Origin: Campylobacteraceae bacterium
Lineage (GTDB): Bacteria; Campylobacterota; Campylobacteria; Campylobacterales; Sulfurovaceae
Reading direction: 5' to 3'
Assembly (NCBI GenBank): GCA_027036015.1
Contig: JALVTH010000051.1
Location: 18,966-82,965 of the forward strand
DNA: 64,000 bases
In this document: positions 45,101-55,412 of the stretch, piece after piece
Numbering within the stretch: position 1 is the stretch's first letter
Layout: the number at the start of each line of letters is the position of its first letter
Notes under the pieces: generated by a model
What the model saw: the letters and a program-made list of their open reading frames with translations, nothing else
Told to the model about the DNA's origin: nothing
The model's database searches: none
Made by a program: the position numbers and the translations under genes

Positions 45101-48100
45101 AATGAAAGATTTTTGGAAGGCGAATGAGGAATGGATTAAAATGAGGTTTTTTGCGAACGCTGTTAGCTTTTTTCAAATCACTACTTGGTTTAAACATTGA
45201 AGCTGTTTTTATATCTTTAGTAATATAAAAATCTCTATATGGCCATGGTTGATAGAGTTCATACCAATCATACTCTTTTTGTTTATTATTTTGCCAATAT
45301 GCAATAGCTTCATTTTTGTTTTTACCTTTAAGCTCTTGTGCCCAAAACCAAATATCAGAGTATTTAAAACTTGAAGCCATTTGGCTAATATGAGATACTA
45401 TAGTGCTTGGATAAAATTTTGTGACATTAATATCATTAAAACCTACCTCTTGTTGTGTAAGTGAATCAAAACTTATAATAGAAAAATTCCATAACTCTTC
45501 TTCATCACTATTTTCAATCTCAAAGCCCCAAGCACTACTATTTACTTTAGCAACTTCACTACCATTAATATCAAAGGCTTTTTTACTTATATTAAAATCT
45601 GCATCAATATCTAACATCGGATAGTTATTGGTATCATAATAGCTTTGTAAAGAGCCATCACCATAATAACCTTCTTGTTCATACCATTTTTCAAAATGAG
45701 CCCCACTATCATAGTTTGTTAATTTAAGAGTATATGTTAATTTATTATTGTCAATTACTTGCATTGTTAAATTCATTTCATTTTCATTATTTGCAATTTC
45801 TGGCTCATTTTGTGGCACATCAAAAACTACTTCATTAATATTCAAACCATTACGATAAGCATAAATTTGAGCTATTGGAGTTTTAGGAGTTAAATGAATC
45901 GTTACTGTTTTATTATTTTCACTTTGCATTGTATTATAATCTAAGCTTAAGCCATCAATTAAATCATTTGGCGTTAAATCTAAGAAAAGTTTAGATTTAT
46001 CTATATTATTATTCAAGCCTTTATATATATTAACCAAAAAGTCATAATGTCCAGCTCTATCTGGATAGAGTGCTTTTATTTGTGTGTGATAAGAAGTTTG
46101 GTGATCTAAATAACTACTATTTTCATAATTACTACCTGTAATAGTAATTTCTGTTACATTTTCATCTAAATTATTGATATTAAGACTAAATTGCAATGTT
46201 TGAGTTTGCATACAAGATTGTAATTCTTCTGGCAATCCTTCTTCTTCATAATATGGACCAACTTCTACATCATATTCTCCAACTGGCATATTTTTATATA
46301 AAGTAGTCTCTAATGCATATTCTTCTTCTTTCAACTCATTCCAATTGAGTGCTCCATCCCCATTACTATCCATAAGGGCAATTATATGAGTATAAAGTTC
46401 ATCTTGTGTAATAATAGAGTCGTTATTATCATCAAATTCACTACCTGTTACTTTATGATCACCTATCCACAATTGTGCTGCATCTACTACCCATGTTGCA
46501 AGTGTATTTGAAGATACAATGTTGCACCAGTTGGCACTTTGACAATGAGTATTGTTGCTTTCTTCTTCATTATAATGGCAATTATAGTGAGCTTCTGAGA
46601 TAATGTTATTTTTGGCTTTTTCCAAAATAAAAGATTTTGGCAAAATAGTTTGAGGACTAAATGTCAAAGAGAAAGAAACATTATGTGTATTTGATGCTAA
46701 ATTTACAACAGCATTGCCAAATTCATCAGTTATAACATGTTTAGTCAAAGCATATTGATCATTTGGATTATGAATACCAACAATTACTCCTGGCAATGTT
46801 GTATGAATTATTAAAACTGATTGTTGGTTTGGATTAAATACATTAATTGTTGCATTTGATTGGCTCATGGCTCCTTGGCTATCTCTTGCTGAACAACTTA
46901 ATGTATGATTACCTTCACTCAAATTACTTAAAATCACACTATAACTATTTCCATTTTGAGTAAGGTTCAAAACACTATTATCAAGCTTACACTCAACATT
47001 TACTCTATCGCCTTCCATATCAATGACAGTAAAAGTATAAGTTGCATTTTGCTCTGTTGAAATTGTCTTATCCTCAAGTGGTGGCACAATAGATGGCGGA
47101 GTATTTTCATTAATTATTGAAATATTAACATCATAAGGTTCACTCAAAGAATTATTATTATCTTGAGCTAAAAATTGTAATTTATACACTCCTGGCGCAT
47201 AAGTGCTTATATTAAAGTCTCTACCCCAAAAACTTCCTTTATTATATAAAGGATATACATGGTTTGTATTATTTAAATCGGTTATTGTTAAAGAAACGCC
47301 TTTTATTCCATCGCCATCTGGATCTTTGACATAAGCAAAAAGATGCATAATTTCACTTTGTCGCTTATTAATAATACCTCTTAATGCTCCAGCTCTTACA
47401 ATGATTGGCTTTTGATTTTTAGCTTCAAAAGTATATGATTTTTCACTCGTATTGTTAAATTCATCTTTTGCTTGGATAGTGATAGTATGAGAACCTTTAT
47501 TAAGGGTAAATTTATTTCCTAAATTACCATAACTTCCATCAATTATTGCTTTTATACTAAAATCATCACCATCTTTATCATAAACATTAACATACACTAT
47601 CTCATAGCTACCTGGTTTTACAAAAGAACCACTCTCTTTAATGTAATAAAGCGTGTTATTTCTTTCTAAAACAAGTGGACCCTCAATAATTGGAGCTTGA
47701 TTTTGGCGAATTTGGAAAATATAATTTTTTGTGATTGATGCTCCATTATTATCACTTACTTTTACACTCAATGTATGATTGCCCTCATTTAATCCATTGA
47801 TATCATATCTTCCACTTTCATAAAAATAACCATTTTCACTTACTTTTTGAATATTAGAAAGAGTAATTGCATTACCATCTAATTTAATCCAATTAAGCAC
47901 TATTGTATCATCACTACTATCGCTTGCATAAATATATGGCATTATATATTGCGTTTTTCCTTTGACCACATTAGCATTAGCAAGCCCTATCTCAAGTAAT
48001 GGCGGATGATTTTGTTCATGTAATACTACATCCACATAGCTTCCAGTATCTATTGTTTCATTTCCTTCTTTTTGGCCATTAACATTTACTTTCGTTGATT

Positions 48101-49655
48101 CTTGTCTAAAAGTTAATAAATAAGGCGTATTTTTATCTACACTAAAATAAACTTCTCCTTTGTCATTGGTTTTTTTGCTTTGGAAATACTCATAATAAGA
48201 ATTTTCTCCCTCATACTCTAAACTTACATATCGATGTTTTGCAAGTTGACCATTTTTTAAATAAATTGTTGCTTTTATATCAGCTGGATAAGGGTTTGGA
48301 ACTGTTACATTTAGCTCATAATCACATCCTTGTATTGAACTTTGATAAATATTGTTTGAATTAATAGCAATTTCTTCCCAAGAGGTGTAGTCTCCTTTAT
48401 AACTAAATTGCCAAGAGTTTAAATTATTATCAGGAATTTGCAAAGTAGCTTTACCTTCACTATCGCTATATGCATCATAATAAGCTCCATTGCGGTGTGC
48501 AGTTATAATCAAGTTATCGACTGGATTTCCTCTATTATCAATTGCATTAACACAAATATTTTTAGGACGATTAATCATGAAAGGAGAATCGCAGTTTAAA
48601 TAACCAGTTCCCCAATCATCAGGAACGCATACTTGAAAATAAAGATCATCTGGATAGTAATTTGCAATTCCTACAAATTGCCAAGTATTTTGTGCATTAT
48701 CATTACTCCAAATTGGCACTTGATAACCTGGATCGCTTGAATTATAATCTCCCCAACTCATAATGGTATTATTCTCTTCTAAAGTAACATGACGCGTCCA
48801 AATATGAGCACAATTACTCAAATCTACATTTGCATTAAATTTACTTTTTTTGAGATGAATAATTTTTCCATTTTGATCGCGCAAGACAAAATAATCAAAT
48901 GCAGCCGATTTTAAACCAACTTCACCCTGATTTGTCTTTCCTTTAAACTCACCTGGAAAGTTTTGTAAATCCTCTTTTTTAGTAGAATCAAACGCTTGCA
49001 TAGATGCTTCTATAAGCTTTACATTATCTGGCACTTCACTAAGAGGGAATGTATAAGTAGAGATAGCTCCATTTTGAAATGAAGCATTATTTTCATTTGC
49101 TAATGCGCTTAGAGTTGTTAATTTTGCAAAGCTTTCTAAAGTGCTACCACTTTTTTTAATACCAAAAATCACTACTGAACTTAATTTGGCACTTTGAGAA
49201 AGATTATCAAGTTTTAATACTTGTTTTAAAATTGGTTTATTTATTGCTGCTGAAGCATCGATAGTATAAGATTTACCATTTTCTAAGCTTAAAACCTTTT
49301 GATAGGGTGCATAATTTGGCACTTGCACTATTAATTTTGCTTTAAGAGGTTTATTTTGAAATACTGGAATATCTTCAAATCGAAAAGCTCCATTTTGCAA
49401 TGGCACTTGATAACTTTTATCATTAACACCATTATAAATGCCATCATTATCTACATCCAACATCAATTTTGCAAAGCCTTCATTAACTTTTTTCTTCAAA
49501 AAACCACTAATAAAAGAGTTTCCACTCAATTTATAAGAAGGAGTTTGTCCTCCTCCCGGACTACTTGGTGGATTAGATGCTTGATGATGGTGCCCTCCTC
49601 CACCACATCCAATTACAATAAACCAAATAAATAACAATGTCATAAATTTTTTCAT
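45099..49655 (-). CDS. Giant surface lipoprotein with Ig/PKD-like repeats
   Basis: This 1518-aa protein begins with a lipoprotein signal (LFIWFIVIGCGGGG, lipobox Cys17) and a His/Pro/Gly linker. A carboxypeptidase-regulatory-like domain follows, with DVDNDGIYNG (calcium-loop type, about 68-77). Several Ig/cadherin-like beta domains occupy about 540-980 (NHTLSVKVSDNNG, THTITIQAKD, GNHTLSCSARDSQG). An EF-hand/dockerin-like DSNGDGALNW lies near 1095 and a long C-terminal beta-rich region without recognisable domains follows. It is likely outer-membrane-anchored and surface-exposed, for example an adhesin or scaffold. Transcribed divergently from the 1694-aa lipoprotein. Confidence 0.8.
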   Translation of the reverse strand: MKKFMTLLFIWFIVIGCGGGGHHHQASNPPSSPGGGQTPSYKLSGNSFISGFLKKKVNEGFAKLMLDVDNDGIYNGVNDKSYQVPLQNGAFRFEDIPVFQNKPLKAKLIVQVPNYAPYQKVLSLENGKSYTIDASAAINKPILKQVLKLDNLSQSAKLSSVVIFGIKKSGSTLESFAKLTTLSALANENNASFQNGAISTYTFPLSEVPDNVKLIEASMQAFDSTKKEDLQNFPGEFKGKTNQGEVGLKSAAFDYFVLRDQNGKIIHLKKSKFNANVDLSNCAHIWTRHVTLEENNTIMSWGDYNSSDPGYQVPIWSNDNAQNTWQFVGIANYYPDDLYFQVCVPDDWGTGYLNCDSPFMINRPKNICVNAIDNRGNPVDNLIITAHRNGAYYDAYSDSEGKATLQIPDNNLNSWQFSYKGDYTSWEEIAINSNNIYQSSIQGCDYELNVTVPNPYPADIKATIYLKNGQLAKHRYVSLEYEGENSYYEYFQSKKTNDKGEVYFSVDKNTPYLLTFRQESTKVNVNGQKEGNETIDTGSYVDVVLHEQNHPPLLEIGLANANVVKGKTQYIMPYIYASDSSDDTIVLNWIKLDGNAITLSNIQKVSENGYFYESGRYDINGLNEGNHTLSVKVSDNNGASITKNYIFQIRQNQAPIIEGPLVLERNNTLYYIKESGSFVKPGSYEIVYVNVYDKDGDDFSIKAIIDGSYGNLGNKFTLNKGSHTITIQAKDEFNNTSEKSYTFEAKNQKPIIVRAGALRGIINKRQSEIMHLFAYVKDPDGDGIKGVSLTITDLNNTNHVYPLYNKGSFWGRDFNISTYAPGVYKLQFLAQDNNNSLSEPYDVNISIINENTPPSIVPPLEDKTISTEQNATYTFTVIDMEGDRVNVECKLDNSVLNLTQNGNSYSVILSNLSEGNHTLSCSARDSQGAMSQSNATINVFNPNQQSVLIIHTTLPGVIVGIHNPNDQYALTKHVITDEFGNAVVNLASNTHNVSFSLTFSPQTILPKSFILEKAKNNIISEAHYNCHYNEEESNNTHCQSANWCNIVSSNTLATWVVDAAQLWIGDHKVTGSEFDDNNDSIITQDELYTHIIALMDSNGDGALNWNELKEEEYALETTLYKNMPVGEYDVEVGPYYEEEGLPEELQSCMQTQTLQFSLNINNLDENVTEITITGSNYENSSYLDHQTSYHTQIKALYPDRAGHYDFLVNIYKGLNNNIDKSKLFLDLTPNDLIDGLSLDYNTMQSENNKTVTIHLTPKTPIAQIYAYRNGLNINEVVFDVPQNEPEIANNENEMNLTMQVIDNNKLTYTLKLTNYDSGAHFEKWYEQEGYYGDGSLQSYYDTNNYPMLDIDADFNISKKAFDINGSEVAKVNSSAWGFEIENSDEEELWNFSIISFDSLTQQEVGFNDINVTKFYPSTIVSHISQMASSFKYSDIWFWAQELKGKNKNEAIAYWQNNKQKEYDWYELYQPWPYRDFYITKDIKTASMFKPSSDLKKANSVRKKPHFNPFLIRLPKIFH

Positions 49656-49806
49656 AATACTCCTCCTACAATTTTTTATTTGATAAGTATAACAGCTAAT
49701 AGTGATATGAGAGTGACAAAAAAAGGTTAAAAAAATGTATGATTAATTTATTAAGATTTTTTGATAAAAATTGTTTTAAATCAATTCTTTAAATAAAAAT
49801 TTTAGA

Positions 49807-49812
49807 TATAAT
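49807..49812 (+). promoter_or_regulatory. -10 box of the 1694-aa lipoprotein gene
   Basis: TATAAT in TTAGATATAATAAAAAG, 29 bp before the ATG, with AAAAGGGGAG as the ribosome site. A TATACT box for the opposite lipoprotein gene lies at 49686-49691 on the other strand. Confidence 0.6.
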
Positions 49813-49841
49813 AAAAAGTAAAATTAAAAAAAGGGGAGTTT

Positions 49842-52800
49842 ATGAGAAAATCAATTTTAACTTTAACTGCAGTATTTATACTGCTTGGATGCGGTGGAGG
49901 AGGCTCACATTCAAACACATCAACTCAAAACCCACCAGCATCAAATCCACCAACTCAAAATCCACCTCAAGAAAAGCATCTTAGTGGTGGAAAGGTTAGC
50001 GATGGATATATTGCAGGAGCTGATGTTTTAGTAGATATTAATGCTTCAAAAGGCTTTCCTGCAGATAGTCAAGATTATCTTACCAAAACAGATACACAAG
50101 GAAACTTTTCAATTCCAAATAATGTGCAGGTACCAAAAGGCACTTTTATTTATGCAAGGGGAGGAGTTGTTATAGCAACTGGCGAAGATTTTAACGGAAC
50201 ACTTAAAGGTGTTTTTGATGGAAGTAAAAAAGAAATTGCCCTAACACCAGTTACAACTATGGTTGCTTCTTTAGTTGAAAATGGACATGATGTAAAAAAA
50301 GCTAAAGAAAAGGTAGCAAAAGCACTCAACATTCCACCTTCTAAAGTAGATGCTGACCCAGTAAAAGATAAAGATGCTCTAAAAGCCGTGCAAAAAGTTG
50401 TAACAATTGCCAAAGTAATGAGTGCAAAAACTGATAAAAATGTAACTGATGTAGTAGAAACAATTGCACAAAAACTTGCTGCTGATGATAATTTGACAAA
50501 AGCTGTTCAAGAAAGTGCAAAAGAAGTAACAAATGATGATAATGAAGCTCAAGCAATTGCGCAAGCTGCACTTACTACTGCACAAAAAGTAAAAGAGGTT
50601 ATTGAACATTATACGCAAGAAGAAAATACTTCAAATACAGCAATTGAAGCTGTTGTTCAAGAACATATCGTAAAAAGAGCCGAGGAAGTTATTCAAAAAG
50701 AAAATAATGTATCAGAAGTTGCAAATGCTGTAGAAGAAGCAGTACAAACTGTTACTAATAATGATTTTAAAGATGTAACAAAAGTTGCAAGTTGTTTAAG
50801 TTTTGAAAAAATTAAAGGGCAAAATCAAAATGAAAATGAAGTAACTACAAATCTTAACGTAAATGGAGCACAAACTTGCATTGAAAATAATGTTTCAATT
50901 GCTTGGATTAATGCTGGAGAAAATGTTGATATTAACGGCTCTATTATCCGCCCAAATTATGATGATACTTTGACTTATATTGAAGCAAATATTTCAAAAA
51001 ATGATAAATTCTTACTCAAACCAATCTACTTTACTATTAAAGCAAAAGGAAAAAGACCAATTGCTAAGCCAGATAATGTACAAGTAAATGAAGATAGCAA
51101 CATTACAATTGATGTATTAAATAATGATGAAGATGATAATAAAAGTGAACTAAATGTTAGCATTGCTGTAAATCCTCAACATGGAAATGCAGTAGTTGAT
51201 GGAAATAAAATCAAATATAGCCCAAATCCTAATTTTACTGGAGAAGATTTATTTGTTTATAAATTAAAAGATCCTTATGGAGCTGAGTCAAATGCAACTG
51301 TAACAATTGAAGTGCTTCCAGTAAACGATGCACCACATTTAGTCTTGCCTCAAGATGAATTTAATTTGTTAGAAGATTTCAATGCAACTGCAATTGAACT
51401 GAATGCAACTGATGCTGATATTAATGATACATTAACCTTTAATGTAAGTGGTGGTGATGGTCTTATTAATGCACATGTTCAAGGTAATGTCTTACATTTA
51501 GCACCTGTTGCTAATGCTAATGGTGATACGAACTTAACTATTACAGTTACTGACAGTCATGGTGCAAGTGATTCTAAAACTGTAACTCTTCATATTTTGC
51601 CTGTTAATGATGCGCCAGTGTTAGATGATATTGCTTTACCAGAAATTAATGAAGATAGTAATACTACACTAATTAATTTGAGTGCAACAGATGTTGATGC
51701 TAATGATTCATTAACTTTTAGTGCTCACTCTCTCAATGAAGCAATTGCCAAAGTTAATGTAATTAATAATAAGCTTCAAATTATTCCTATGCCAAATGCA
51801 TTTGGAGATGTTAATATTACTATTAGTGTAACTGATAGCCAAGGTGCAAGTGATTCTAAAACCTTTACATTACATATTAATCCAGTAAACGATGCACCAC
51901 ATTTAGTGTTGCCTCAAGATGAATTTAATTTGTTAGAAGATTTCAATGCAACTGCAATTGAACTGAATGCAACTGATGCTGATATTAATGATACATTAAC
52001 CTTTAATGTAAGTGGTGGTGATGGTCTTATTAATGCACATGTTCAAGGTAATGTCTTACATTTAGCACCTGTTGCTAATGCTAATGGTGATACTAACTTA
52101 ACTATTACAGTTACTGACAGTCATGGTGCAAGTGATTCTAAAACTGTAACTCTTCATATTTTGCCTGTTAATGATGCGCCAATTGCAAGAGATGATAATT
52201 TTAGTGTACAGTTGCCTCAAAGTGAGCAAGTTAGTCCATTACTTGATGTCTTAAAAAATGACAGCGATATTGATAATGACAAATTATCAATTATTAACGT
52301 AGATAACCCTTATGCTCAAATTGCTCCAATGCATGAAGCAATTATATTTAATCCGCCAAGAAACTTTGAAGGTGATAGTATTTCTTATACATTTCACTAT
52401 ACAATTAGTGATGGCAACACTACAACAATAGCTACTGTTCATGTAACAGTACATCGACAAATAACCACTCTTATGCAAGCAATTAATAAAGCAAAAGGCT
52501 TTGATAAAAATAATGAAAGTGTTGATACGCTTTTGAGTGATTTAAATGCTATTTTATCGCAAGCTGATATTAATGAAACAGATGCACAAATTGCTCTTGC
52601 TCTTGTTCATTTAGCTCAAACATTAAATGATGATTTAGGTAATTTACTCTTTGTTGGTCAAGAAGATGCTTCATTTGATAAACTCCTTCATAAAGATGGA
52701 GCTAAAATTCTATTAAAGGCTATTGATAACTTTGGAGATGCAAGTGAAGAGACATTAACAAATCTTAGCAACAATTTAATAACTGTTGCTAAAAAAATTG

Positions 52801-54926
52801 ATGTACTTTTAACACAAAATCCAAACTATCAATTTAGTTATAAAGGTGTACACTTTAATGCAAATGATTTAAAAGCATTGAGTGCTCTTTGCAAAGCCAA
52901 AGCTGCAACAATTGATTATATAAGAGCTTATAATATTATTGATGGTAATTTCATTGCTACAAAAACTAAAACAATTAATGGACAAGATATTGAATATCAA
53001 GAAATAAAAATTAATCCTGTTGCCGCATTAAATGACAATTCTACCCTTTCATTAAAAGATGATGCGCAAAGCAAGTTTGATAGTTCCAAAGCTAAGTTAC
53101 AAGCTGCTATTAATCAAATAGCTACTTTAAACATTGCTCAAACAAGTTTTGATGCAAAAATTAAAGATAAATTACAAAACTTTAAAACTAAACTCCTTGA
53201 TATCAATAACAGTTTAAATGGCATAGGCACTTACATGGTTCATAGCGAAAAAAGAGATGTTTATTTAAAAGTTAATGCTCTATTTAATGCAAACTCTGCT
53301 TTGACACTTGCTAATACATTTGGACACAACTTTGCTTATGAACCTCAAGAAGCTGAATTTAATAGAACTCTTTCAATTTATCATCATAAACCAATAGGTA
53401 TTATTAGTGATGGCAATAACACTTATATGACCAAACTTAAAGTAAAAATTTCAAGCTTACCAGAAATTAATGGTTTTGCAAATGTAATTAGCAAAGTTGT
53501 AATACATGATGAAAATGGTTCAAAAGAGGTTAATGGTTCTGATTTAAGAAAAGCTATTTTTGGCGGTTTTAGTTTAGAAGGACCACATAATTTAATGCAT
53601 TTTAACAGTGTGGATGATGTAAATATTACTTTTGTTATTCAAGCTGATCTAATTAATACAGCCCCTTATAGTTGTAATATACAAAATGCTTGGTTAGAAC
53701 CTTTCGCAGGACAAAACCAACAACAATTACCAATAGATGCATTTAATATTCAAGTTAATAATAATCAATGTATCGTTACTATAAATTCAAACTTCATTCC
53801 ATTCCAAGCAGGACATATTGGTTTTGTAATAGAAGCAAGAGATAATTTCGGACATAGCGATCGAGACGGAGTTTACTTTGGTTATGGAAATCCAGATAAT
53901 GGAGGTGAAGGAGGCAATGAAGGAGGTAACCAAAATGAAGAAGATTTAAATAACACTCACTTAACTCAAGAAGAATATAATAACTTTATGCCTTCTTCAC
54001 TTTTACCAAATGGAGAATATTATGAGATAAATATGGATATAAATTGTGCTCATATAGAACATATCCAAATCAATGACAACAATATAACACTTGAGGGTGA
54101 ATTTAATGCTACATTAATAAAAGAAATTAATAATGAAACAAAAGAAATTATTGCAAAAGATCAAAATGGCAATATAATTGGGAAAATAAAATATGTAAAA
54201 GAATTAAATGCATCCCAATTAAATCAACTCTTAAATACTACTATTTTTAATAACAATGATAAAGGCTATTTAGTTTACCAAGAAGATGATGATGAAAATC
54301 CTATTCAATATGAAAAATCAATTTGGTTTAACAGCTTTGCAAAAGACAAAATAGTTGCTCACAATACTATTTGCCAAGATCAAGGTAATGATAATACAAA
54401 TGAAAGTGAAGACAACAATAATGAACAAAATATAACAATCAACTTTTCTCAACAAATTGATGAACAAAAATACAATAATACAAATGCTATAATTCCTCCT
54501 ATGCAAGACTTCCCTCTTTATAGCATTAAATATCAAAGCAATCAATTACCACACACAAAAATGTCAAAATATAGTTTGATTGATGAAAATACAATCAATC
54601 GAAAAATATATGAAGATGGTAATTTAACAGAAGAAAACAATGTTACAATTTCTATTAATAATAATGAAATTGCGGGTGCCGAAAATAATCAAAGTGTTCC
54701 ATTTGTTTACATTAAATTTATGAGTGAATTAAATGCAGATGCCCTTAATGAAGAAATAGGACAAGAAATCTTCCAAAACAGCGACAATGGTTATGTAGTT
54801 TACATTAAATATATAAATAAAAAAGATAACTCCATCAACTACAAATCATATATTTGGTTAAATGAAAGTGCAAAAAATAGTTTTGAAAACTTTATCCAAA
54901 ACTTCCAAAACAATCAGCAACCTTAG
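49842..54926 (+). CDS. Giant surface lipoprotein with tandem cadherin-like repeats
   Basis: This 1694-aa protein has a lipobox (ILLGCGGGG, Cys17) and a Ser/Pro/Asn linker. A carboxypeptidase-regulatory-like domain (about 45-130) and an Ala/Val/Lys helical part (about 130-310) follow. A block of tandem-95/cadherin-like domains then spans about 400-870 (repeated LPVNDAP junctions, NEDS starts, DSHGASDSKT ends). Two of these domains are nearly identical at DNA level (51318-51617 and 51882-52181). The rest is a large helical then beta-rich region with a GGEGGNEGG hinge near 1356. Calcium-binding, adhesive surface function is likely by family, not shown. Confidence 0.82.
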   Translation: MRKSILTLTAVFILLGCGGGGSHSNTSTQNPPASNPPTQNPPQEKHLSGGKVSDGYIAGADVLVDINASKGFPADSQDYLTKTDTQGNFSIPNNVQVPKGTFIYARGGVVIATGEDFNGTLKGVFDGSKKEIALTPVTTMVASLVENGHDVKKAKEKVAKALNIPPSKVDADPVKDKDALKAVQKVVTIAKVMSAKTDKNVTDVVETIAQKLAADDNLTKAVQESAKEVTNDDNEAQAIAQAALTTAQKVKEVIEHYTQEENTSNTAIEAVVQEHIVKRAEEVIQKENNVSEVANAVEEAVQTVTNNDFKDVTKVASCLSFEKIKGQNQNENEVTTNLNVNGAQTCIENNVSIAWINAGENVDINGSIIRPNYDDTLTYIEANISKNDKFLLKPIYFTIKAKGKRPIAKPDNVQVNEDSNITIDVLNNDEDDNKSELNVSIAVNPQHGNAVVDGNKIKYSPNPNFTGEDLFVYKLKDPYGAESNATVTIEVLPVNDAPHLVLPQDEFNLLEDFNATAIELNATDADINDTLTFNVSGGDGLINAHVQGNVLHLAPVANANGDTNLTITVTDSHGASDSKTVTLHILPVNDAPVLDDIALPEINEDSNTTLINLSATDVDANDSLTFSAHSLNEAIAKVNVINNKLQIIPMPNAFGDVNITISVTDSQGASDSKTFTLHINPVNDAPHLVLPQDEFNLLEDFNATAIELNATDADINDTLTFNVSGGDGLINAHVQGNVLHLAPVANANGDTNLTITVTDSHGASDSKTVTLHILPVNDAPIARDDNFSVQLPQSEQVSPLLDVLKNDSDIDNDKLSIINVDNPYAQIAPMHEAIIFNPPRNFEGDSISYTFHYTISDGNTTTIATVHVTVHRQITTLMQAINKAKGFDKNNESVDTLLSDLNAILSQADINETDAQIALALVHLAQTLNDDLGNLLFVGQEDASFDKLLHKDGAKILLKAIDNFGDASEETLTNLSNNLITVAKKIDVLLTQNPNYQFSYKGVHFNANDLKALSALCKAKAATIDYIRAYNIIDGNFIATKTKTINGQDIEYQEIKINPVAALNDNSTLSLKDDAQSKFDSSKAKLQAAINQIATLNIAQTSFDAKIKDKLQNFKTKLLDINNSLNGIGTYMVHSEKRDVYLKVNALFNANSALTLANTFGHNFAYEPQEAEFNRTLSIYHHKPIGIISDGNNTYMTKLKVKISSLPEINGFANVISKVVIHDENGSKEVNGSDLRKAIFGGFSLEGPHNLMHFNSVDDVNITFVIQADLINTAPYSCNIQNAWLEPFAGQNQQQLPIDAFNIQVNNNQCIVTINSNFIPFQAGHIGFVIEARDNFGHSDRDGVYFGYGNPDNGGEGGNEGGNQNEEDLNNTHLTQEEYNNFMPSSLLPNGEYYEINMDINCAHIEHIQINDNNITLEGEFNATLIKEINNETKEIIAKDQNGNIIGKIKYVKELNASQLNQLLNTTIFNNNDKGYLVYQEDDDENPIQYEKSIWFNSFAKDKIVAHNTICQDQGNDNTNESEDNNNEQNITINFSQQIDEQKYNNTNAIIPPMQDFPLYSIKYQSNQLPHTKMSKYSLIDENTINRKIYEDGNLTEENNVTISINNNEIAGAENNQSVPFVYIKFMSELNADALNEEIGQEIFQNSDNGYVVYIKYINKKDNSINYKSYIWLNESAKNSFENFIQNFQNNQQP
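51318..51617 (+). repeat. Near-identical 300-bp domain repeat, copy 1
   Basis: This segment encodes one cadherin-like domain and is identical to 51882-52181 at 298 of 300 bases by my reading (mismatches at 51344 and 51530). Confidence 0.85.
51882..52181 (+). repeat. Near-identical 300-bp domain repeat, copy 2
   Basis: Second copy of the 300-bp unit, 564 bp (188 codons) downstream of copy 1, with a diverged related domain between them. Confidence 0.85.
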
Positions 54927-55347
54927 TTTTTTGTTTTTTTATCTTCTAACCCCACTTTTTGGGGTTAATATTGAAATTAAAAATCCTCAAGCTTTTGAGT
55001 TTAACAATAATCAAAAAGACTATACCATAAAAGCCAATTATTATATAAATAAACTCAAAGCAAAAGATATAGTTGGTGTTTTATTTTTTAAAGATGAATA
55101 TCTTTTAGCTAAAAACTACTATCAAGATGGAAACTTCACAAAAAAAAATCTCTTTTTACACTTTTATAAAGCTTATGAGTTTGAGAGAAAACTTTACTTA
55201 TTTAACATACAAGGCTTTATGCAAGATGCAAAAATTAAAGCAAAAAAAGCTATCTACTGGCAAAATTATTTAAAACTAATTGAATGTGAAGTCAAGATGC
55301 CCAAAAAAATTTTACGCCGCAAAGAGCTTTTATTAAAACTTCCTTAA
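54862..55347 (+). CDS. Small exported hypothetical protein overlapping the lipoprotein gene
   Basis: This 161-aa frame starts inside the last 65 bp of the giant lipoprotein gene. It has a basic N-terminus and a hydrophobic stretch (LSFLFFYLLTPLFG), which would be a signal peptide, followed by a Lys/Tyr/Phe-rich domain with no recognised motif. The ribosome site is weak, so the true start may lie elsewhere. Coding potential beyond the overlap is supported by a long open frame in an otherwise gene-sized gap. Function unknown; it may accompany the lipoprotein. Confidence 0.55.
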   Translation: MKVQKIVLKTLSKTSKTISNLSFLFFYLLTPLFGVNIEIKNPQAFEFNNNQKDYTIKANYYINKLKAKDIVGVLFFKDEYLLAKNYYQDGNFTKKNLFLHFYKAYEFERKLYLFNIQGFMQDAKIKAKKAIYWQNYLKLIECEVKMPKKILRRKELLLKLP

Positions 55348-55378
55348 AATATTTTAGCCCCCTTTTTAGAAAAGATGC

Positions 55379-55384
55379 TATAAT
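55379..55384 (+). promoter_or_regulatory. -10 box of the phosphomannomutase-pgi-galU operon
   Basis: TATAAT in GATGCTATAATTTTT, 28 bp before the ATG at 55413, followed by the ribosome site GGGAGGAAAG. Confidence 0.6.
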
Positions 55385-55412
55385 TTTTTAATTTCTTTTT
55401 GGGAGGAAAGAT

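Noticed and set aside
50150-50618. Minus-strand frames opposite the Ala/Lys-rich part of the 1694-aa lipoprotein
   Set aside because: They are compositional shadows without ribosome sites or recognisable protein features.
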